A stretch of DNA of 64,000 bases, taken from CAWJMD01 sp963700925 (GTDB taxonomy: Bacteria; Actinomycetota; Actinomycetes; Actinomycetales; CAWJMD01). The stretch is taken from NCBI GenBank assembly GCA_963700925.1, contig OY969553.1:1674001-1738000 (forward strand), read 5' to 3'. The notes below the pieces were generated by a model, which worked only from the letters and a program-made list of their open reading frames with translations, did no database searches and was not told the origin of the DNA. Every line of letters begins with the position of its first letter. Position 1 is the stretch's first letter. Below, piece after piece: positions 32,617 through 40,580 of this stretch. The position numbers were made by a program, and so were the translations under genes.

Positions 32617-33780
32617 TCACGCGCTCGGGTGAGACCCGACCAGGCGCACGGCTCCTCCGTGCACGCCCTTCGTTCCGCGCACCACGTCGGTGTCGGTGTC
32701 GACGTGACGCGTCCCGGCCGGGCTGTCGAGGCTCTCGTCGGCCGCCACGGCACCGAGGACCCACGCGTTCTGGCCCTGCTCACGCAGCCGCGAGAGCGCC
32801 GCGTCGACCCCGTCTTGACCCACCACGGCGACCATGCCGACTCCGACGTTCAGCGTCCGCTCTAGGTCTGAAAGCGGCACCCTGCCGAGGTCGCGCAGGA
32901 GCGAGAAGACCGGAGGCATCGCCCACGTGCCCCGGTCGAGGGTTGCCGTCACCGTCGGCGGTAGCACCCGGGCCAGGTTGGCGGCGAGCCCACCGCCGGT
33001 CACGTGGCTGAGGGCGTGCAGGTCGGCGGCCTCGTCGGCGGCGAGCGCCAGGCACGCCGCGGTGTAGAGCCGGGTCGGCTCGAGCAGCTCCTCGCCGAGC
33101 GTGCGCCCCAGCTCGTCGACGTGCCGCTCGTACCCCCACCCCGCGACCTCCAGCACCCGCCGCACCAGCGAGTAGCCGTTCGAGTGCAGGCCCGACGCGG
33201 CCATCGCGATCACGACGTCGCCAGGCCGCACCCGGTCCGGGCCGAGGACCTTGTCAGCCTCCACCACGCCGGTGGCTGCGCCGGCCACGTCGTACTCGTG
33301 CTCGTCCAGGAGGCCCGGGTGCTCGGCCGTCTCGCCGCCGACGAGCGCAGTACCGGTCTGCCTGCAGCCCTCCGCGATGCCTCGCACGATGTCTGCGACC
33401 CGCTCCGGAACGACCTTGCCGCACGCGATGTAGTCGGTCATGAACAGGGGACGGGCACCGCACACCACGATGTCGTCAACCACCATGCCGACCAGGTCGA
33501 TGCCGATCGTGTCGTGCCGGTCAAGGGCCTGCGCGACCGCGACCTTGGTGCCGACGCCGTCGGTGCTGGTGGCCAGCAGTGGCCGCCGCATCCTCGTCAG
33601 CTCGGTCGCGTCGAACAGGCCGGCGAAGCCACCGATGCCGCCGAGCACCTGCGCGCCGTGGGTGGACGCGACCGCCGCCTTCATCAGCTCGACCGCCTTG
33701 TCACCGGCCTCGACGTCCACTCCGGCGCCGGCGTAGGTGACGGGCCCGGGGGTTGGCGCGGTCTGCTGGGGGTCGGGCAC
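32617..33780 (-). CDS. purM: Phosphoribosylformylglycinamidine cyclo-ligase
   Basis: A 387-residue AIR synthetase starting at GTG 33780. Features are VTYAGAGVDVEAGDKAVELMK at the N-terminus, ATSTDGVGTKVAVAQ (ATP/Mg binding), DIVVCGARPLFMTDYIACGK, GGETAEHPGLL, AASGLHSNGYSLVRRVL and HVTGGGLAANLARVLP. It closes the imidazole ring: FGAM plus ATP gives AIR. The protein has a C-terminal extension of about 25 residues beyond the usual end. It is transcribed in the same direction as and downstream of purF, separated by the small SHOCT gene on the opposite strand. Confidence 0.95.
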   Translation of the reverse strand: MPDPQQTAPTPGPVTYAGAGVDVEAGDKAVELMKAAVASTHGAQVLGGIGGFAGLFDATELTRMRRPLLATSTDGVGTKVAVAQALDRHDTIGIDLVGMVVDDIVVCGARPLFMTDYIACGKVVPERVADIVRGIAEGCRQTGTALVGGETAEHPGLLDEHEYDVAGAATGVVEADKVLGPDRVRPGDVVIAMAASGLHSNGYSLVRRVLEVAGWGYERHVDELGRTLGEELLEPTRLYTAACLALAADEAADLHALSHVTGGGLAANLARVLPPTVTATLDRGTWAMPPVFSLLRDLGRVPLSDLERTLNVGVGMVAVVGQDGVDAALSRLREQGQNAWVLGAVAADESLDSPAGTRHVDTDTDVVRGTKGVHGGAVRLVGSHPSA

Positions 33781-33877
33781 GCTGCGAGCCTAGCGACCGG
33801 CGTACGCGTACCTGCGTACACCGGTGCCGCTCGCCGGCTGACGACTGCGGCGCCGTCCCAGCCGCAGTCTGGACGGC

Positions 33878-34153
33878 ATGAACACCTACGAGATTCAGAC
33901 CCTGCTCACGTCCCCCGTCCTCGAGAGGTTCGGAGACGGACCCGGCTGGGGCTACGGCCCCGGACCGTGGTTCCTGCTGTTCCCGCTGCTGTTCTGGACG
34001 ACGGTGATCGTGCTCTTCTTCGTCGGACGCCGTCGCGCCTGGTGGCGTGGACGCCCCGGCGAGGGCACGCTGGCCGACGTCTTCGCCCGCGGCGAGATCG
34101 ACGAGGCCGAGTACCGCACGCGCCTCGACGTCCTGCGCGGAACGCGCAAGTAG
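33878..34153 (+). CDS. Short SHOCT-domain membrane protein
   Basis: A 91-residue protein from ATG 33878. A glycine-rich segment (GDGPGWGYGPGP) leads into one membrane helix (WFLLFPLLFWTTVIVLFFV, about 32-50), then a basic linker and a C-terminal SHOCT motif (about 64-88), here TLADVFARGEIDEAEYRTRLDVL. SHOCT tails are short oligomerisation modules often found on small membrane proteins. Function unknown. It is encoded against purF and purM. Confidence 0.8.
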   Translation: MNTYEIQTLLTSPVLERFGDGPGWGYGPGPWFLLFPLLFWTTVIVLFFVGRRRAWWRGRPGEGTLADVFARGEIDEAEYRTRLDVLRGTRK

Positions 34154-34164
34154 AACCCGCGACG

Positions 34165-34205
34165 CGCGAAGACTTCGGGGCCTCGAGGGCACCGAAGTCT
34201 TCGCG
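34165..34205. terminator. Hairpin terminator after the SHOCT gene
   Basis: CGCGAAGACTTCGG (34165-34178) pairs perfectly with CCGAAGTCTTCGCG (34192-34205), 12 bases after the SHOCT stop. The loop is 13 bases. Confidence 0.85.
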
Positions 34206-34259
34206 TGTCGGACCGCGCCAGCCCTACGCCGCCCGATGCCTGCCACCGCCCACTGCGGC

Positions 34260-34340
34260 AGCCTCGTTAACGTGGCTAAACCCTCGTTAACGAGGCTCGC
34301 GGGCCTCGTGAAAGTGGCGCTAGGCCTCGTGAAGCGCGCC
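34260..34340. repeat. Four phased CCTCGT direct repeats with palindrome, downstream of purF
   Basis: CCTCGT recurs at 34262, 34282, 34304 and 34325, a spacing of 20, 22 and 21 bases. Units 1 and 2 read CCTCGTTAACG, units 3 and 4 CCTCGTGAA. Units 1 and 2 also give a 13-bp inverted repeat (34260-34272 with 34285-34297). The set lies between the SHOCT terminator and the purF stop. It could act as a terminator, a protein-binding array or both. Confidence 0.7.
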
Positions 34341-34376
34341 AGCGGGGCACGTCGGTTGGACCTGAGAGCGCTTCGC

Positions 34377-35936
34377 TCAGGGACGGGTGAGCGCGTCGGC
34401 GGCACCGCCGGGGGACCCGGTCGCGACGCCCTCGGCGTCGGCGCGCGGGTCGTCGAGCGTGTCGAACGGCAGCTCGTCCTGCTCGAGCAGGCTCTTGCCC
34501 AGGTGGGCGGACGGGGGCGGCGGCACCGGGTACTCCCCCGTGAAGCACGCGGTGCAGAGCCGATCGCGGGGCTGCTCGGTGGCCGCGATCATCGACTCCT
34601 CGCTGATGTAGCCGAGGCTGTCGGCGCCGAGGCTGGCGCGCACCTCGTCCACGAGAAGCCCGTTCGCGACCAGCTCGGCCCGGCTGGCGAAGTCGATCCC
34701 GAAGAAGCAGGGCCACTTGACCGGGGGCGACGAGATGCGCACGTGCACCTCGGCGGCGCCGGCCTCGCGCAGCATCCGCACCAGCGCTCGCTGCGTGTTG
34801 CCGCGCACGATCGAGTCGTCGACGACCACCAGGCGCTTGCCCTTGATCACCTCGCGCAGCGGGTTCAGCTTGAGACGGATGCCGAGCTGCCGGATCGTCT
34901 GCGACGGCTCGATGAACGTCCGTCCGACGTACGAGTTCTTGACCAGCCCCTGCCCGTACGGGATGCCCGACGCCTCGGCGTAGCCGATCGCCGCCGGCGT
35001 GCCCGACTCCGGGGTCGGGATCACGAGGTCGGCCTCGGTGGGGTGCTCGGCTGCGAGCCGTCGACCCATCTCGACGCGGGCGGCGTGCACACCCCGTCCG
35101 GCGATCGTGGTGTCTGGACGGGCGAGGTACACGTACTCGAAGACGCAGCCGGTCGGCGTCGCGGGAGCGAACCGCATCGAGCGCAGCCCGTCGTCGTCGA
35201 TCGCGATCAGCTCGCCCGGCTCGACCTCGCGCACCATCGACGCGCCGATGATGTCGAGGGCTGCGGTCTCGCTGGCGACCACCCAGCCGCGGTCGAGACG
35301 GCCGAGCACGAGCGGACGGAAGCCGTGCGGGTCGCGGGCCGCGTAGAGCGTGGTCTCGTCCATGAACACGAAGCAGAAGGCGCCACGCACCCGTGGCAAC
35401 ACCTCGAGGGCAGTGGCCTCGAGGGTGCGGTCGGGCGAACCCGCGAAAAGGGCTGTGACCAAGGCGGTGTCGGTCGTGTTGCCGCGGGCGAGCTCGCCGC
35501 TGGCCGCGCGTCCGTAGAGCGTCTCGACCAGGTCGCGCAGCTCGCCGGTGTTGGTCAGGTTGCCGTTGTGTCCGAGGGCTACGGTTCCGCCGGCCGTGGC
35601 GCCGAGCGTGGGCTGGGCGTTCTCCCACTGGCTCGCGCCGGTCGTGGAGTACCTGGTGTGGCCGATCGCGAGGTGACCTTGGAGGCCCGCGAGGGCACGC
35701 TCGTCGAAGACCTGCGAGACCAGTCCCATGTCCTTGAAGACGAGCAGCTGGCGACCGTTGCTGACCGCGATGCCGGCCGACTCCTGCCCGCGGTGCTGCA
35801 GCGCGTAGAGGCCGAAGTAGGTCAGCTTGGCGACGTCCTCGCCGGGGGCCCACACGCCGAAGACCCCGCAGGCGTCCTGCGGGGCCTTCTCGCCGGGCAT
35901 CAGGTCATGGGTCAAGCGTCCGTCACCGCGCGCCAT
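34377..35936 (-). CDS. purF: Amidophosphoribosyltransferase
   Basis: A 519-residue enzyme from ATG 35936; an upstream in-frame ATG at 35975 adds only an unlikely leader. After a short propeptide the nucleophile Cys lies in KAPQDACGVFGVWAP. The glutamine amidotransferase domain includes YALQHRGQESAGIAV, IGHTRYSTTG and LGHNGNLTN. The phosphoribosyl domain has the PRPP loop LVVVDDSIVRGNTQRALV and GLVKNSYVGRTF. Cysteines after that (PPVKWPCFFGID, RLCTACFTGEYP) suggest the Fe-S cluster form. It makes the first committed step of purine synthesis, PRPP to phosphoribosylamine. It lies upstream of purM on the same strand. Confidence 0.95.
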   Translation of the reverse strand: MARGDGRLTHDLMPGEKAPQDACGVFGVWAPGEDVAKLTYFGLYALQHRGQESAGIAVSNGRQLLVFKDMGLVSQVFDERALAGLQGHLAIGHTRYSTTGASQWENAQPTLGATAGGTVALGHNGNLTNTGELRDLVETLYGRAASGELARGNTTDTALVTALFAGSPDRTLEATALEVLPRVRGAFCFVFMDETTLYAARDPHGFRPLVLGRLDRGWVVASETAALDIIGASMVREVEPGELIAIDDDGLRSMRFAPATPTGCVFEYVYLARPDTTIAGRGVHAARVEMGRRLAAEHPTEADLVIPTPESGTPAAIGYAEASGIPYGQGLVKNSYVGRTFIEPSQTIRQLGIRLKLNPLREVIKGKRLVVVDDSIVRGNTQRALVRMLREAGAAEVHVRISSPPVKWPCFFGIDFASRAELVANGLLVDEVRASLGADSLGYISEESMIAATEQPRDRLCTACFTGEYPVPPPPSAHLGKSLLEQDELPFDTLDDPRADAEGVATGSPGGAADALTRP

Positions 35937-36073
35937 GCCCCCATGGTCGCACGGGTGAACGGCTCCCCGTGTCACACGCCGCGCTGACCGCTGGGTCGAG
36001 AACGCGATGGTGACGCGCCGGTTCAGCTTGCGACCGTCCGGGTTGTCCTGCCCGCTGCCCTACCCTCCGGCTC

Positions 36074-36727
36074 ATGACGTTCTGGCTCGAGGTGATCGGC
36101 TGGCTGGGCAGCGCGGTGCTCGTGTGGTCGCTGGCGCAGGCGAGGGTGCTGCGGTTCCGCGCCCTCAACCTGGTCGCGTCGGTGGTGCTGACGGGGTACA
36201 ACGCGGCGCTCGGCGTGTGGCCGATGGTGGCGATGAACACCGTGATCGCCGGGCTCGACACCTACCACCTGGTGCGGCTCCTGCGCTCGCGCGACGACGA
36301 GGCCACGTACCAGGTGGTCGAGGTGGAGCCCGACGAGGCGTACCTGCACCACGTGCTGCAACAGCACGCCCCAGACATCGAACGGCACAACCCGGGCTTC
36401 TCCTGGGACGGGGGCGCAGACGCGAAGCCCGGACGCGCTGCCTTCCTCGTGCTGCGCGACATCGAGACGGTGGGCGTCGTGCTGCTGTCGGACCACGGCG
36501 GCGGTGAGGGCGCGGTCGAGCTCGACTACGTGCTGCCGAGGTTCCGCGACTTCTCCGTCGGCAAGTTCGTGTACCGGCGTGACGGGCTGCTGCACCGCCT
36601 CGGCTTCACCCGCCTGGTGGCGTCGTCGCGGATGCGCGACGCCCGCGAGTACTTCACCCGGGTCGGCTTCACGCCCATGGGCGACGACCCGCAGCGGATG
36701 GTGATGGACGTCCGCCAGCCCGCTTGA
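36074..36727 (+). CDS. YgjV-like membrane protein fused to an acetyltransferase-like domain
   Basis: A 217-residue protein from ATG 36074. The first ~75 residues contain three helices (LEVIGWLGSAVLVWSLAQ, LNLVASVVLTGYNAALGVW, MVAMNTVIAGLDTYHLVRLL), resembling YgjV/PQ-loop-like inner membrane proteins. The remaining 140 residues look like a GNAT fold: AAFLVLRDIETVGVVLLSDH, ELDYVLPRFRDFSVGKFVY and a C-terminal SSRMRDAREYFTRVGFTPMGDD. No classical acetyl-CoA loop is clear. It may be a sensory or regulatory fusion. It is divergent from purF. Confidence 0.65.
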   Translation: MTFWLEVIGWLGSAVLVWSLAQARVLRFRALNLVASVVLTGYNAALGVWPMVAMNTVIAGLDTYHLVRLLRSRDDEATYQVVEVEPDEAYLHHVLQQHAPDIERHNPGFSWDGGADAKPGRAAFLVLRDIETVGVVLLSDHGGGEGAVELDYVLPRFRDFSVGKFVYRRDGLLHRLGFTRLVASSRMRDAREYFTRVGFTPMGDDPQRMVMDVRQPA

Positions 36728-36752
36728 GCCTGTTGCTGTTTCGAGGACAGGC

Positions 36753-37049
36753 TCAGCGGCGCCGGTCGAGGATCAGAGCGACCGCGCCGCCCAACAGCCC
36801 GCCGACGAGGCCGAGCGTGAGCGCCAGGTACCCGACCACGGATCGGTACCCGAACTCCTCCGTGGCCGGCAGCGAGTACGTGAGGCCGACGGAGACCAGC
36901 ACGCCCACGAAGACACCGAGGCCGATGAACACCGGGTACTTCGGCGAGCGCCGACGGCGCACCTGCACCATCTCGTCGAGTGGGGGCCGCTGGCCAGCGT
37001 TCCCCGTGTCGGGGGACGCGTCCCCGGCCTGTTCGTCCCCTGCCTCCAT
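36753..37049 (-). CDS. Two-helix membrane protein of unknown function
   Basis: A 98-residue protein from ATG 37049. An acidic N-terminus (EAGDEQAGDASPDTG) and a basic patch (VQVRRRRSPKYP) lead to two membrane helices, VFIGLGVFVGVLVSVGLTY and LALTLGLVGGLLGGAVALIL, ending LDRRR. This layout is common in actinobacteria next to the sterol-carrier-like gene and purF. Function unknown. It lies 2 bases after the sterol-carrier-like stop, so the genes are coupled. Confidence 0.75.
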   Translation of the reverse strand: MEAGDEQAGDASPDTGNAGQRPPLDEMVQVRRRRSPKYPVFIGLGVFVGVLVSVGLTYSLPATEEFGYRSVVGYLALTLGLVGGLLGGAVALILDRRR

Positions 37050-37051
37050 GC

Positions 37052-37450
37052 TCACGGCTCGACGGTACCGGCCTCCCCGGATGGGCCGTCGCCCACCAGT
37101 GGCAGCCAGGGCGACAGGTCTGTGCGCAGGCCGCTGGCGGTGACGCGTCCGCCCACGAGAGCGTCGGCCCACCGCAGGGCGCCGGTCGCGAGCGCGAGCC
37201 AGGTGGCGGGGTCGGTCTCGACCACGTTGGGCGGGGTGCCGCGGGTGTGCCGCGGCCCGGGAACGCACTGCGTGACGCCGAGGGGCGGCACCCTCACCTC
37301 CACCGCGTTGCCGGGCGCGCGGTCGGCCAGCTCCTCGAGCAGATAGCGGACGGCCGTGGCGAGTACCGGCCTCGTCACCGCGTCAGGATCGGCTCGCCAC
37401 TGCTCGACCGCCGAGCGACCGTCGGCCGGGTCGGTGCGTCGTCGGGCCAC
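37052..37450 (-). CDS. Sterol-carrier-like (SCP2-type) protein
   Basis: A 132-residue protein from GTG 37450, chosen because the family opens with a short basic stretch (ARRRTDPADGRSAVEQWRADP). The core has LATAVRYLLEELADRAPGNAVEVRVPPLGVTQCV and ends in the typical helix VETDPATWLALATGALRWADALVGGRVTASG. This matches actinobacterial SCP2-like proteins encoded near purF, for example Rv0807 next to Rv0808. Lipid binding is a family-level guess and the partner is unknown. It shares a short operon with the two-helix membrane protein. Confidence 0.8.
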   Translation of the reverse strand: MARRRTDPADGRSAVEQWRADPDAVTRPVLATAVRYLLEELADRAPGNAVEVRVPPLGVTQCVPGPRHTRGTPPNVVETDPATWLALATGALRWADALVGGRVTASGLRTDLSPWLPLVGDGPSGEAGTVEP

Positions 37451-37494
37451 GGGCCGATCCTGGCATGCGTGAGCACCAAGGCAGGATGGTGCCC

Positions 37495-38343
37495 ATGACC
37501 ACTCGCTGGCAGCAGGCCGTTGCCGTCCGGCCAACAGGTTCGAGCGGACGGTGGGCCGCCGACGTCGCTCCCGGGTTCTCGATCGGGGGCAAGACGAACG
37601 GGGGCTACCTGTTGGCCCTTGCGGCCCAGGCCGCGGTGCGCGAGGTCGAGGAGTCGGGCGGGCACCACCAGGACCCGCTCTCGGTCACCGGCACGTTCGT
37701 CTCGCCCGCCCCGGCCGGTCCGGTCGAGCTCGGACTGCAGACGTTGAGGGCCGGACGCGGCAGCAGCGCGCTGGCCGTGTCGGTCGAGGCGGCCGGGGAG
37801 GTGTGCCTGCATGCGTCGGTCACCTGTGGCGCGCTGCCGCCGTCGTCGGCCGTGCCGGTGCACGACCCGGTGAGGCGACCTGTGATGCCACCGGCCGACG
37901 ACTGCGTCAGGCTGCCGAGCTCGGGCCTGGGGTACCCGGTCGCGATCCTGGACGAGCTGGTGCAGGCCGCCGACCCTGCAACTGTCGCCTGGGCGGCTGG
38001 AAAGCCTTCCGGCGCAGGGGAGATCAGAGCCTGGGTGTCGTTCGTCGACGAACAGGAATGGGACCCGGTGTCGCTGGTGATGGTCATCGACGCCCTGCCT
38101 CCGGCGACGTTCGATCTCGGCGAGGCGGGCTGGACGCCGACCCTCTCGCTGACTGCCTTCGTCCGTGCTGTGCCGGCTCCAGGTCCCCTGCTCGTGCGGC
38201 AGGTGGCGCGGCTCGTCAGCGCCGGTGGCGGAAACGGCAGCGGGCGGACGGCGACCGTCGACGAGACGTGCGACGCCTGGGACTCGACGGGGCGCCTCGT
38301 CGCCACCGGCCACCAGTTGGCCACGCTGCGCCTGGGCGGCTGA
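37495..38343 (+). CDS. Acyl-CoA thioesterase-like double hot-dog protein
   Basis: A 282-residue protein from ATG 37495, 44 bases from the divergent sterol-carrier-like gene. Residues about 20-115 form the first hot dog, with FSIGGKTNGGYLLALAAQAAV in the position of the helix and DPLSVTGTFVSPAPAGPVEL for the sheet. The second (about 160-280) contains WVSFVDEQEWDPVSLVMVIDALPPATF and ends CDAWDSTGRLVATGHQLATLRLG. This is the TesB-like/DUF4442-related thioesterase arrangement. The substrate is unknown. The ending TGxLxAxxHQLA is typical of active members. Confidence 0.8.
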   Translation: MTTRWQQAVAVRPTGSSGRWAADVAPGFSIGGKTNGGYLLALAAQAAVREVEESGGHHQDPLSVTGTFVSPAPAGPVELGLQTLRAGRGSSALAVSVEAAGEVCLHASVTCGALPPSSAVPVHDPVRRPVMPPADDCVRLPSSGLGYPVAILDELVQAADPATVAWAAGKPSGAGEIRAWVSFVDEQEWDPVSLVMVIDALPPATFDLGEAGWTPTLSLTAFVRAVPAPGPLLVRQVARLVSAGGGNGSGRTATVDETCDAWDSTGRLVATGHQLATLRLGG

Positions 38344-38369
38344 TCCCTTGTCCGCGTTGGGGTTTGGGG

Positions 38370-39077
38370 TCAGAGGAGCCGGCGGTGCGCGGCCCAGCGC
38401 GTCAGCTCGTGCCGGCTCGACAGCTGGAGCTTGCGCAGCACCGACGACACGTGGGTCTCGACCGTCTTCACCGAGATGAACAGCTCCTTGGCGACTTCCT
38501 TGTAGGCGTAGCCGCGCGCGATCAGGCGCATCACCTCGCGCTCGCGCGCCGAGAGACGGTCGAGCTCGTCGTCGCCCGACCCCGCCGTGACGTCGCCGCC
38601 GGTCGCGCCGAAGGCGTCGAGCACGAACCCTGCGAGCCGCGGGCTGAAGGTGGCGTCGCCGTCGGCGACCCGGTGGATCGCTGACACCAGGTCGTCGCCG
38701 GAGATCGACTTGGTGACGTAGCCTCGCGCCCCCGCACGGATCACAGCGATCACGTCCTCGGCTGCGTCGGAGACCGAGAGTGCCAGGAACCGCACGGGCG
38801 CACCGGATTCCGTGGCGAAGCCGGCGCAACGCCGAAGTACCTCGGCTCCTCCCCCACCGTCACCACCTGGCAGGTGCACGTCCAGCAGCACGACGTCAGG
38901 ACGCAGGCCGCTGACCTGCAGCACCGCGCTGTCGACGTCGGCCGCCTCGCCCACCACCTCGACGCTGCGGTCGTCCGCTGACCCGGGCGTGGCTCGAGCC
39001 CCGACCTCGGCCAGCTCCGCACGCACCCCCGTCCGCACCATCGGGTGGTCGTCGACCAACAGAACGCGCACGCTCAT
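38370..39077 (-). CDS. NarL/LuxR-family response regulator
   Basis: A 235-residue response regulator from ATG 39077, overlapping the sensor kinase gene by four bases. The receiver domain has the acidic pair in LLVDDHPMVRTGV, the phosphoacceptor Asp in VVLLDVHLPGGDGG, and Thr/Lys in ARGYVTKSISG. It has a glycine-rich insertion after the phospho-Asp loop. The C-terminal LuxR helix-turn-helix (about 170-230) reads LSAREREVMRLIARGYAYKEVAKELFISVKTVETHVSSVLRKL. With the PspC-fused kinase and the divergent LiaF-like protein it forms a Lia/Vra-like cell-envelope stress module. Confidence 0.92.
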   Translation of the reverse strand: MSVRVLLVDDHPMVRTGVRAELAEVGARATPGSADDRSVEVVGEAADVDSAVLQVSGLRPDVVLLDVHLPGGDGGGGAEVLRRCAGFATESGAPVRFLALSVSDAAEDVIAVIRAGARGYVTKSISGDDLVSAIHRVADGDATFSPRLAGFVLDAFGATGGDVTAGSGDDELDRLSAREREVMRLIARGYAYKEVAKELFISVKTVETHVSSVLRKLQLSSRHELTRWAAHRRLL

Positions 39078-40459
39078 GTCTGCTCGCTCTCGTTCTCGGC
39101 TGGTGAGGTTCTGGTGGCGTGGGCTGCGCCCGCGCGCGGCAGGGTCAGCGCGACCTCCGTGCCGCCGCCCTGCGCGGCCCGGACGACGGCCTGCCCGCCG
39201 TGCCGGGCCATCCGGTCGATGATCGAGCGGCGAACGCCGAAGCGGTCCTGCGGAACCGTGTCGAGGTCGAAGCCCGGTCCGCGGTCGCGGACGAAGGCCT
39301 CGACCATCTCGGGCCCGCACTCCAGGTACACCGAGACTCCGGTGCGCCCATGCCGCGCGGCGTTGATGAGTGCCTCGCGCAGTGCCAGAACGAGCGCGGC
39401 GGTGGCGTCGTCGGACGGTGCGTCGCCGACCAGGATCACTTCTACCGGAACGGCTTCCGCGTCCTCGACCTCCGCGCACGCTGCGCGCACCGCCTCGCGC
39501 AGGGTCGTCACGGGGCCATCGGTCACACGGTCGGCGCCGTAGATCCAGTCGCGCAGGTCTCGCTCCTGGGCGCGCGCGAGCCGAGCCACCTCGGCGGCGT
39601 CGCCCGGGCGGCGCTGGATCAGAGCGAGGGTCTGCAGCACGGAGTCGTGCAGGTGCGCCGCGATCTCGGCGCGCTCGGTCTCGCGGATTCGCAGAGAGCG
39701 TTCGGACTCCAGGTCGCGCCACAGCCGTACGCCCCACGGCGCGAGCACCAGCGCCACCCCAGCGAGCACCACCAGTGACGCGACTACCGCCACCGTCACG
39801 GCGCGCAGGTCGAAGGTCGGCACGACGAGCAGCAGCACCCCGGTCACCACCAGCACGACACCGATGGCCAGCCGAAGCAGCCCGGCACGACCGGTGCCAC
39901 CCACCGGGCTCAGCCAGCGATCACGCTCGGTCGCGTCGAGCTGGCTCAGTCCGACGCCAGCTCCGACCACGACGATCAGCACGGGGACGGTGATCCCGAG
40001 GCGCAGGTCGACCCCGTTGACGGCGGCGACGACGAGGAGCGCAGCGACCAGCAGGCCGATACCGACGAGGAGCGCCTGGAGGCGCTCCGAGCGCAGCCAG
40101 CGCGTCGCCACGGACGGGGGCGCGGACCGCAGCGACTCCCCCGCGGCGCGAGCGGCTTCGGCGGCTGCCGGGCGACCCGCGCCCGCCGCCCCGGTCGCGC
40201 GGGCCACCGCCTCGCGGGCCGTGCCGTCCTGCGGGACGAATACCCACAGCAAGAGGTACGCCAGGGGGCCGGCTCCCAGTGCCAGCGTTCCGATCGCAAG
40301 GAGGGCGCGCACGGTGCCCACGGGCACCCCGAGGTGCGTGGCGACGCCTTGGGCGACGCCACCCAGCACGCGCCCGCCCACGGGACGCACCAGGGGTGGG
40401 CGCGCAGGAACGTCCACCGGCGGCGCGGCGGCGTTCTCGGGCGGGACGGTCGTGCTCAC
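39074..40459 (-). CDS. PspC-domain histidine kinase (HisKA_3 type)
   Basis: A 461-residue membrane kinase from GTG 40459. An N-terminal PspC domain (about 23-75) reads VGGRVLGGVAQGVATHLGV with helix LLLWVFVPQDG. It is followed by four more hydrophobic segments (LLVGIGLLVAALLVVAAV, ITVPVLIVVVGAGV, LAIGVVLVVTGVLLLVV, VTVAVVASLVVLAGVALVLAP). The dimerisation/phosphorylation helix has the His in AHLHDSVLQTLALIQRRPGD (near 288) and the GHKL ATPase has ALREALINAARHGRT and FVRDRGPGFDLD. It overlaps the response regulator gene (ATGA) and is divergent from a PspC/LiaF-like gene, its likely inhibitor. Confidence 0.92.
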   Translation of the reverse strand: MSTTVPPENAAAPPVDVPARPPLVRPVGGRVLGGVAQGVATHLGVPVGTVRALLAIGTLALGAGPLAYLLLWVFVPQDGTAREAVARATGAAGAGRPAAAEAARAAGESLRSAPPSVATRWLRSERLQALLVGIGLLVAALLVVAAVNGVDLRLGITVPVLIVVVGAGVGLSQLDATERDRWLSPVGGTGRAGLLRLAIGVVLVVTGVLLLVVPTFDLRAVTVAVVASLVVLAGVALVLAPWGVRLWRDLESERSLRIRETERAEIAAHLHDSVLQTLALIQRRPGDAAEVARLARAQERDLRDWIYGADRVTDGPVTTLREAVRAACAEVEDAEAVPVEVILVGDAPSDDATAALVLALREALINAARHGRTGVSVYLECGPEMVEAFVRDRGPGFDLDTVPQDRFGVRRSIIDRMARHGGQAVVRAAQGGGTEVALTLPRAGAAHATRTSPAENESEQT

Positions 40460-40580
40460 CGCACCATCCTGGCCCGTCGGGCACCGCTCGCGCTTCGGGG
40501 ACAGCCCTGAGTGCACGAACCAGGGTCGGGTCAGGGTCGTCCCCGATGTGGGGTCGTCGCCCGACGGGCAACCTGGACAC

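Noticed and set aside
34047..35987. Plus-strand frame of about 640 codons over purF
   Set aside because: Antisense to purF and spans the end of the SHOCT gene and its terminator; no protein-like motif.
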